Origin: a bacterium
GTDB taxonomy: Bacteria > Patescibacteriota > Gracilibacteria > JAUYGZ01
NCBI GenBank assembly: GCA_030699855.1
Contig: JAUYKR010000141.1
Coordinates: 1-6,051, forward strand
Reading direction: 5' to 3'
DNA length: 6,051 bases
Below are positions 1 through 4,910 of the stretch, piece by piece (within the stretch, counting starts at the first letter, position 1; each line of letters opens with the position of its first letter). Under the pieces are notes generated by a model, which saw only the letters and a list, made by a program, of their open reading frames with translations, had not been told where the DNA came from and ran no database searches. The position numbers and the translations under genes are program-made.

Positions 1-624
1 CACCTGCTCGGCAACCTTATCCAAAAGGGCCTGGTGACTTCCTACACGCAAAAGGGCGTAAAGCGCTTTTCCGCCGAGAATCCGCAAATCCTGGTTAACC
101 AGCAGCAGGAGCGTCTCAACCGAGCGAAGATGGTCCTTCCCGAACTGCTGTCCGTGACGAATTCTTTGGCCTATAAGCCCAGGATCCACTTCTTTGAAGG
201 CCTGGAAGGCATCAAATCAATCTACAATGAAGCTGCCGAAGCCGAGGATGAGCTGCTCGAATACACCGACCTGGAGGCTTTTTCCGAGCTGATGCCTGAC
301 TTCATCCGCGAATACTGCAAGCATAAGGTTAAAAATGGCGTCAAAACCAGAATTATCTCTCCTTCCAGCCCGCAGGCCAAGGAGTTTTTGACTCAGTTCT
401 ACCCCAAGGGTTTCGACCATAACCTAATCGAAATCTTCTTTGTGAACCCCGAGGAATTTCAATTTCAGAACAACATCATCATCTACGAGAACAAGGTGGC
501 GATCGTTTCCCTGAATCCTGACGAGCTGATCGGAGTCATCATCGAAAGCCCGGTATACGCCAAAACGGAAAAATCGATCTTCGGGTTGGCGTGGCTGGGT
601 GCTACCGCGTTTGTGGCTAGATAG
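1..624 (+). CDS. TrmB-family transcriptional regulator (5' end missing)
   Basis: This is the C-terminal 207 residues of a sugar-type TrmB regulator, a DNA-binding protein with an N-terminal winged helix and a C-terminal effector or dimerisation domain. The frame is open from base 1 and reads HLLGNLIQKGLV before a GTG at 34. That stretch, with the following KGVKRFSAENP, is the end of the winged helix and its wing, so the GTG at 34 is internal and the true start lies left of the window; about 60 residues are missing if the length is typical of the family. A helical linker follows (visible residues about 30-55). The effector domain then starts at KPRIHFFEG (visible 59-67) and includes NKVAIVSL (164-171) and ELIGVIIES, both typical of the family. 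It ends in TAG. The ligand and target genes cannot be read from the sequence. Nothing links it to the iron genes downstream. Confidence 0.85.
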   Translation, partial: HLLGNLIQKGLVTSYTQKGVKRFSAENPQILVNQQQERLNRAKMVLPELLSVTNSLAYKPRIHFFEGLEGIKSIYNEAAEAEDELLEYTDLEAFSELMPDFIREYCKHKVKNGVKTRIISPSSPQAKEFLTQFYPKGFDHNLIEIFFVNPEEFQFQNNIIIYENKVAIVSLNPDELIGVIIESPVYAKTEKSIFGLAWLGATAFVAR

Positions 625-626
625 GC

Positions 627-654
627 TTGCTAAAACAGAAAGGTTGGCTACAAT
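627..654 (+). promoter_or_regulatory. Predicted sigma-70-like promoter for the 677-2401 gene
   Basis: TTGCTA (627-632, 4 of 6 matches to TTGACA) and TACAAT (649-654, 5 of 6 matches to TATAAT) are separated by 16 bp in the 52-bp gap after the TrmB-type gene. Transcription would begin near 661 and leave a leader of only about 16 nt before the ATG at 677. The arrangement suggests that the downstream gene has its own promoter and does not depend on read-through. It is a consensus match by eye only. Confidence 0.5.
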
Positions 655-676
655 GAGCTCCTTTTAAAATCCAGCG

Positions 677-2401
677 ATGGCTGATGGGCAAGACGACCAG
701 GAAATAAATTCGTGTCATCAGGAGCGTGATCGAACAGCAATTGTTGGAGCGTTGATGGGAGAGCTGATTGAAAGCCATGGTGACATTTCTCCGCTTACGC
801 CACAGGATGTTTTTTCAGCAGCTGAGTGGTCTGGCTATGCCCTTGATGCTATCGCCTTGGTTGGGAAGGTTCCAACTGCTTTGTTTTGTGAATTAAGGGA
901 AGAGCCCTACTTCCTCCAGCTGCCAAGTGGTACCGAGCTGGATACCGATGAGAGAGCCCAGGCATGCGCATTACTGGCGCAGAATATTCTGAATCAATTG
1001 CGAGCAAGTCTGCTCTCCCCGTCAGAAGTTTTGGAAGAAGCTGAGCCGATTCAGGCTGACCAAGCAGAGCCAGATGGCGTTCGTGAATTTATAACTTTTC
1101 AGGAGCAGTTGCGACAAGCCCTTGCCACTAGACAAGCAACAGGAGTAGCGGAGATCCCAGAAAACATTTTCAATCAGGTGAGCACCACTGCCTGGACTTC
1201 CGGTGGTGTCCTGGAGAGTTTTCCCCTGGCGAGTGTAGGCTGTGTGATCGGCGGCAAAGCTTATGATGTTCGCAGAGACCGAGTAAGAAATCTTAAAGAG
1301 CAGTTCCGAGAGGAGCTTGCTATTGCTCTCGATATTTTTGAGCAGGTTGAAGAAGATTTGAGAAATGGGATCCTGGTTTTGCCCACTTTGGTTTCGGATG
1401 AGGTGTTGCGAAGGCCCCCGATTTATCCGGCTGATCTTCTGGCCCAACTCAAAAAGGAGCGTGCACAAACCGAGAGCCCTTGCCCGCGTCTGGATTTGTC
1501 TGATCAGGAGCTTGAAGAGGTTGCACAAGCAGCTCTTGAGGTAACGCGGAAATTTTTTGAGAGTGGTTCGCCAAGCTATCAGGATGCCGGTGTCGGCTTT
1601 TCTTGGCTGCAAATTGAACGCCTCCCGGGAGAATCATGGGCGGTGACGGTAAGAATTATCTCCGTCACTGATTTAGGAAAACCTCAATTCATTGTTTGTT
1701 ATCAGGTACCACAGCAGGTTCCTCATGCCCTTCCCTATGCCATTGCCAAGGCCATGCAAGAAGCCCTGGAGGGCGATCGTTACCGGGCCATCACGGACCC
1801 GCAAAGGGATATCAGGAGTCTTATTCAGGCATGTTTGATTGCTCTGGGTATTACATTTCGCGTTGATTCCGAGCCCTTCAATCGGCTTTTACAGGCAGTA
1901 GAGCGGAAAAAAGTTCCAGAAGGCGTGGCTCTTCAAAGCGCATTAGGAGACCTGCTTGGCAATACTTGTGAAGGACTTGATCCTACTGATATTAAAAGTA
2001 TTGTTCGAGCCCAAGCGCTTGATCCGGAAAGAGTAGCAGAACTTTTTCGAACAGCCTTGAGGGATCTCTGTTTAACAGGAGGGGCGGAGGCAAAATTTCC
2101 AGCATCCGTGGAAGCGGGGCGGGAACAAGTGGCCGCATCGCTCAATTTGGATCCAGAAATGGCTGATGGCGGGGTATTTGTGACCAAAGTTCTGGTGCAA
2201 AACGCTGGTGAAAGAGCGGCTCGGCACGCGCTGACCCGGACAACCGGACCGAGACAATTTTTCATAGTTCTGGTGGAGTACTTCATGGGCCATTTCCTGG
2301 CTGCCAGAGCGCACGCGGTCTTGCACAACATCAATCAGGTGCCAGAGGATGCAAAAGCGGCTGAAAAGGTCAAAAGAGAAAAGGAGAAAGGTGGTAGTTA
2401 G
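677..2401 (+). CDS. Hypothetical protein, 574 residues, soluble
   Basis: I do not recognise this protein. It has no signal peptide and no convincing membrane segment, so it is probably cytoplasmic. Residues 1-20 are polar. A mixed region (about 21-110) is followed by an acidic, Glu/Gln-rich helical stretch (115-150). A possible small fold with SVGCVIGGKAYDVRRDRVR lies at 186-204, followed by charged helices (205-230). A predicted beta-rich segment around 305-345 (GFSWLQIERLPGESWAVTV, then FIVCYQVP) precedes a helical half (350-490). The protein closes with a compact region (495-550) and a lysine-rich tail ending KREKEKGGS. The ATG at 677 fits a promoter ending at 654. It has no Shine-Dalgarno motif; an in-frame ATG at 755 (Met27) has GGAG five bases upstream and is the alternative. 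The gene ends in TAG, 5 bp from the end of the convergent permease gene. Its neighbours suggest no function. Confidence 0.75.
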   Translation: MADGQDDQEINSCHQERDRTAIVGALMGELIESHGDISPLTPQDVFSAAEWSGYALDAIALVGKVPTALFCELREEPYFLQLPSGTELDTDERAQACALLAQNILNQLRASLLSPSEVLEEAEPIQADQAEPDGVREFITFQEQLRQALATRQATGVAEIPENIFNQVSTTAWTSGGVLESFPLASVGCVIGGKAYDVRRDRVRNLKEQFREELAIALDIFEQVEEDLRNGILVLPTLVSDEVLRRPPIYPADLLAQLKKERAQTESPCPRLDLSDQELEEVAQAALEVTRKFFESGSPSYQDAGVGFSWLQIERLPGESWAVTVRIISVTDLGKPQFIVCYQVPQQVPHALPYAIAKAMQEALEGDRYRAITDPQRDIRSLIQACLIALGITFRVDSEPFNRLLQAVERKKVPEGVALQSALGDLLGNTCEGLDPTDIKSIVRAQALDPERVAELFRTALRDLCLTGGAEAKFPASVEAGREQVAASLNLDPEMADGGVFVTKVLVQNAGERAARHALTRTTGPRQFFIVLVEYFMGHFLAARAHAVLHNINQVPEDAKAAEKVKREKEKGGS

Positions 2402-2406
2402 ATTGC

Positions 2407-3228
2407 CTATTTCTTCTCCGCCATTCTCATCACTCCAGCCATCACTCCCAAATACAGCAAGTAGCTGAGTACTTCCAGTTGGCTTGGGTTTCCATTCCAG
2501 CCAAAGACGTGCTTGAGCAGACTGCCGATGGCGCCGTTTTCGTGCAGGAGGGGGTAGATGCCTTCCGTGATGACTGCCGGATTAAGATCCCAGGCTTGTT
2601 GGGTGAGGAAAGGTATCCAGCCAGCTTCCTGTAGCTCGTGGATTCCATGGGCTACCAGACCGGCGGCAAACAAAATCAAGATTATCGTGGTGACGGTAAA
2701 AAACTGCTGAATCGGCATTTTCTTGAGGCCGGAAAAGAGAATGTAACCTACCGCGATCGCGACGACTATTCCAAGAGCTGCAGCGATGACGCTATTCCCT
2801 CCTGCTTGCAGTGCCGAAGCCTGTAAAAAGAGTACCGTTTCAATTCCTTCCCGCAGGACCGCCAGGAATACCAGGATAAACACGCCGATTTTATTCTCTG
2901 TTTCCACGTGCCTGTCCACGGTCTGCTGAAGGTGGGCTTTGATTTTGTGACGCTGCTTGATCATCCACAGGATCATCCAGCTGATGAGTGCGGCAGCCAG
3001 CAGCATAATCACGCCTTCGTAGATTTCCTCCGCCTTGCCTTGGAACCCTCCCAGGAAGGTTTCAAAGGCATACCCTGCCGCCACGCTCAGAATGACTCCG
3101 GCGGCGATGGCCCAGTAGACAACGGAGAACCAGGATTTCTTTTCTATATGGGCGAGGTAAGACAGGACAATGCCGGCCACCAGGGCGGCCTCCAGAGTCT
3201 CGCGGAAGGTGATGATGAAGTCGGTCAT
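2407..3228 (-). CDS. ftr1: FTR1-family high-affinity iron permease
   Basis: This integral cytoplasmic-membrane protein (273 residues) should import ferric iron, as FTR1 in yeast and EfeU in bacteria do. Two REXXE iron-binding motifs are visible: RETLE at 9-13 in the first membrane helix and REGIE at 126-130 in the fourth. Seven hydrophobic segments lie near 5-25, 35-57, 70-91, 115-138, 147-167, 175-196 and 252-270, matching the family topology. Other family-like landmarks are EEIYEG (67-72) and HGIHELQEAG (194-203). Length is normal for a bacterial permease without a fused periplasmic domain. The ATG at 3228 puts RETLE nine residues from the N-terminus, where the family has it; no Shine-Dalgarno motif precedes it. 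The gene starts 61 bp after the multicopper oxidase on the same strand and is probably cotranscribed, which points to an oxidase-permease pair. No EfeO or EfeB gene is in the window. Confidence 0.93.
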   Translation of the reverse strand: MTDFIITFRETLEAALVAGIVLSYLAHIEKKSWFSVVYWAIAAGVILSVAAGYAFETFLGGFQGKAEEIYEGVIMLLAAALISWMILWMIKQRHKIKAHLQQTVDRHVETENKIGVFILVFLAVLREGIETVLFLQASALQAGGNSVIAAALGIVVAIAVGYILFSGLKKMPIQQFFTVTTIILILFAAGLVAHGIHELQEAGWIPFLTQQAWDLNPAVITEGIYPLLHENGAIGSLLKHVFGWNGNPSQLEVLSYLLYLGVMAGVMRMAEKK

Positions 3229-3240
3229 AACAAGAAATTA

Positions 3241-3288
3241 AGAATGAGGACTGAAGAATGAGGAATGGAGAATTAGGAATGGAGAATT
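3241..3288. repeat. 14-bp imperfect tandem repeat, about 3.4 copies
   Basis: On the + strand the units are AGAATGAGGACTGA (3241-3254), AGAATGAGGAATGG (3255-3268), AGAATTAGGAATGG (3269-3282) and a partial AGAATT (3283-3288). Viewed with another phase, AGGAATGGAGAATT occurs twice perfectly at 3261-3274 and 3275-3288. The array fills most of the gap between the oxidase and permease genes. In the sense of those genes it is pyrimidine-rich (CCATTCCTAATTCT type) and ends 12 bases before the permease start codon. Confidence 0.9.
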
Positions 3289-3289
3289 C

Positions 3290-4354
3290 CTAGAGAGTTT
3301 TTTGGTGAATGGTATAGGTGCTCATCATGCCGGCGGTGATGTGGTCGGCCACGTGGCAATGGTACATCCAGGTGCCGGGATTTTCCGCGATCATGTCGAC
3401 GGACTTCATGCTCGCGGGCAGCAATTCGATAACGTCAGTATACACTCCGCTTTCCTTCACCACTTCTCCATGCCAGTGGGCGGTGTGTAGATCCACTTCC
3501 GTTCCCAAGCCGATCAAATGCCAGCGAACGCGATCATCCTGATTCATCTCCAACCCTTGCAGATTGCTGAAGATGGTGCCATTGATGGCGTGCTTGAGGT
3601 GGCCCTCCACTTCTTCTTCGCTCATGCCATCTTCCGATTCGTTGAAGATGAAATAGGTGGTGACAAATTCTTTGTCCACGTCATCCGGAGTAGCATCGGC
3701 TTTGGCGTGATCGGCGGAAGTGATAATGATGGGGCCAAAAAGGCCTTCGTAAATGTCGCTGACCGCGTCGACGTGAGAGTGGTAGAGCCAGACTTTTGAT
3801 CCGCCCTCCTGCGCAGAAGGCGCCGATTTTTCACTTGCCTTCCAGTGATAGGTAAAACTTTCACCCGGCGCTACTTGGGCCCCCTTGCCGGTTTTGAGGG
3901 CAAGTGATGGGTCATGTTGATGCCCGTCGGTTTGTTGTTGTCCGTGACTGGCCCCCTCGTTATCGAGGTCGTAAAGAACCCCATGCGGATGCATGCTGTA
4001 GGGCTTTTCGCCTCGGTTGAGAAAATGAACTTCCAGGGTGTCCCCCTCCACCGCTCGCAGAATGGGGCCATTGATGCCCAGCCACTGCGGTTGTTCTTTC
4101 TTGGTCGTAAAGGTCTCGTCGGTGTATTCGATGTAGCGAACCTTGTCGTACCTCGTTTGCTCTCCCCAGACCTGCTTGTAGATGGCCTCTCCGGTCATCA
4201 GATCCTTTCCGGAAGGGGCGTAGTCCCACTCCACCTGCTCTGCTGCTACATAGTAGCTGCGAGTTTGAGGAGTGTAGGAACTTACCTGAGAACAAGCGGT
4301 CAGGATGGCCAGGGTCACACCGATCAGGATGGTGAGGGTAGAAGTACGAAGCAT
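3290..4354 (-). CDS. Ceruloplasmin/hephaestin-like two-domain multicopper oxidase, lipoprotein
   Basis: This is a 354-residue copper oxidase, probably a ferroxidase anchored outside the cytoplasmic membrane. Residues 1-21 form a lipoprotein signal with lipobox L18-T19-A20-C21. Domain 1 carries ceruloplasmin-like landmarks: YYVAAEQVEWDYAP at 34-47, YIEYTDETF at 74-82, HPHG at 122-125 and YHSH at 191-194. Domain 2 carries HTAHWHG (290-296) and HCH-x3-H-x4-M (H332-C333-H334, H338, M343). Only domain 2 therefore has a type 1 copper site (H290, C333, H338, M343). The type 2/3 ligands are H122, H124, H192, H194, H293, H295, H332 and H334. Two-domain enzymes of this layout work as trimers with the trinuclear cluster between subunits. 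A histidine-bearing insert (H137, H145, H147) follows HPHG. The substrate is inferred from pairing with the FTR1 permease; Mn(II), Cu(I) or phenols remain possible. No Shine-Dalgarno motif precedes the ATG; the 12 bases before it are TATTCTTTCTT-like pyrimidines. Confidence 0.92.
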   Translation of the reverse strand: MLRTSTLTILIGVTLAILTACSQVSSYTPQTRSYYVAAEQVEWDYAPSGKDLMTGEAIYKQVWGEQTRYDKVRYIEYTDETFTTKKEQPQWLGINGPILRAVEGDTLEVHFLNRGEKPYSMHPHGVLYDLDNEGASHGQQQTDGHQHDPSLALKTGKGAQVAPGESFTYHWKASEKSAPSAQEGGSKVWLYHSHVDAVSDIYEGLFGPIIITSADHAKADATPDDVDKEFVTTYFIFNESEDGMSEEEVEGHLKHAINGTIFSNLQGLEMNQDDRVRWHLIGLGTEVDLHTAHWHGEVVKESGVYTDVIELLPASMKSVDMIAENPGTWMYHCHVADHITAGMMSTYTIHQKTL

Positions 4355-4377
4355 AAGAAAGAATAGTTTTACCTATG

Positions 4378-4393
4378 AAAGTGAGATCACTTT
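4378..4393. promoter_or_regulatory. Inverted repeat, candidate operator of the divergent iron genes
   Basis: AAAGTGA-GA-TCACTTT has perfect 7-bp arms around a 2-bp centre. It begins 24 bp from the oxidase start codon and lies 60 bp from the regulator start codon. It overlaps the best -10 candidate of the oxidase promoter. Position and dyad symmetry suit a dimeric winged-helix repressor, and the DtxR-like protein encoded alongside is the obvious candidate. The sequence does not match the classical DtxR or MntR boxes I know, so the assignment rests on position and symmetry. Confidence 0.6.
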
Positions 4394-4417
4394 ATTAAAA
4401 GAAGTTTCAAGACGCAA
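4389..4417 (-). promoter_or_regulatory. Weak candidate promoter for the oxidase-permease operon
   Basis: Read on the - strand, TTGCGT (4417-4412) and TAAAGT (4394-4389, 4 of 6 matches to TATAAT) are separated by 17 bp. The -10 lies partly inside the inverted repeat at 4378-4393, which would suit repression by occlusion. The -35 matches only 3 of 6 positions. TTGAAA (4410-4405) is a better -35 but has no good -10 at the right distance, so the exact promoter is uncertain. Confidence 0.25.
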
Positions 4418-4432
4418 GGGAAATGGTATACT
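4405..4432 (+). promoter_or_regulatory. Extended -10 promoter of the DtxR-like gene
   Basis: TGGTATACT (4424-4432) supplies an extended -10 (TGn followed by TATACT, 5 of 6 matches to TATAAT). A poor -35, TTTCAA, lies 16 bp upstream at 4405-4410, which is usual where the TGn extension is present. Transcription would start near 4439, leaving a leader of about 15 nt. The promoter lies just beyond the inverted repeat at 4378-4393. Confidence 0.55.
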
Positions 4433-4443
4433 TGTTAAAGTAT
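4428..4443. promoter_or_regulatory. Second inverted repeat over the regulator's -10 and start region
   Basis: ATACTT-GTTA-AAGTAT has perfect 6-bp arms around 4 bp. It begins inside the TATACT -10 and covers the expected transcription start. It could be an autoregulatory operator or a small hairpin at the 5' end of the mRNA. Its half-site differs from that of the repeat at 4378-4393, so one protein binding both is not evident. A chance dyad in A+T-rich DNA is possible. Confidence 0.35.
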
Positions 4444-4453
4444 TAATGTTCCT

Positions 4454-4903
4454 ATGATCAAAAACCGAGACAAAACCTGGAAGTACTTCCGAGATCACGA
4501 GGTAACCCACAGCGCCGCGCACTATCTGATGGCCTTGCATGAGCTGGTGGAAAGTCAGGGCTACGCCCGGCTGAGTGATGTGGCCAAGAAGCTGGACGTG
4601 TCTTTAGGGAGTCTTTCCACTTCCATCCGTCCGATGCTGAAGCGCAAGTTGATCATTCAGGATGCGAACAAGCACCTGACCTTGTCGGATGACGGCAAGG
4701 CTCTGGCTTTGCAAATCGAACAGACCTGGTCGGTACTCACGATTCTTTTCCACGACATTTTGGGCGTTGACGAGGAGATCGCCGAGATCGATGCCTGCAA
4801 AATCGAACACCTACTCAGTCCGGAGAGCGCGGAGGGATTGCAGAGGCTGCTGGATGTGCTGGAGAAGGAGGTTGCTCTTAAAAAGAAGCTGAAGATGCGC
4901 TAG
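4454..4903 (+). CDS. DtxR/MntR-family metal-dependent transcriptional repressor
   Basis: This 149-residue protein should bind DNA as a dimer when loaded with a divalent metal and repress metal-uptake genes. A winged helix occupies about 17-85: AAHYLMALHELVESQGYARLSDVAKKLDVS aligns with the first helices of MntR, and SLGSLSTSIRPMLKRKLI holds the recognition helix. The dimerisation domain (86-149) contains GVDEE and IDACKIEHLLS. C115, E118 and H119 align with DtxR C102, E105 and H106, and H23 sits where DtxR has M10, so a primary metal site is plausible. The ancillary ligands H79, E83 and H98 of DtxR align with S93, I97 and E111, so that site looks lost, and there is no C-terminal SH3-like domain. 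The ATG at 4454 is the first in frame after a TAA; no Shine-Dalgarno motif precedes it. The gene ends with TAG TAG. Divergence from the oxidase-permease genes makes them the likely targets. Confidence 0.88.
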   Translation: MIKNRDKTWKYFRDHEVTHSAAHYLMALHELVESQGYARLSDVAKKLDVSLGSLSTSIRPMLKRKLIIQDANKHLTLSDDGKALALQIEQTWSVLTILFHDILGVDEEIAEIDACKIEHLLSPESAEGLQRLLDVLEKEVALKKKLKMR

Positions 4904-4910
4904 TAGAATT

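Noticed and set aside
34..36. GTG at 34 as the start of the TrmB-type gene
   Set aside because: The codons before it encode part of the winged helix, so the GTG is an internal valine.
653..667. Mini reading frame MSSF upstream of, and in frame with, the 677 gene
   Set aside because: Its ATG overlaps the predicted -10 TACAAT, so it would not be in the transcript, and it has only four codons.
1022..1612. Long antisense frame inside the 574-residue gene
   Set aside because: No promoter or recognisable domain, and its composition is that of a reverse-frame shadow of a well-formed coding gene.
2384..2420. GGAGAA and TTCTCC as a bidirectional terminator between convergent genes
   Set aside because: The stem is only 6 bp with a loop of about 25 nt and lacks a following T-run; it also consists of coding sequence.
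3241..3288. Tandem array as a CRISPR or iteron origin
   Set aside because: Units are directly adjacent without spacers, number about three, and no cas or replication gene is near.
3914..4366. Long + strand frame opposite the multicopper oxidase
   Set aside because: The opposite strand encodes an oxidase with every copper ligand in place; this frame is its mirror and shows no family features.
4446..4457. Mini reading frame ATG TTC CTA TGA overlapping the regulator start
   Set aside because: It could couple translation, but three codons without a Shine-Dalgarno motif in A+T-rich DNA are easily chance.
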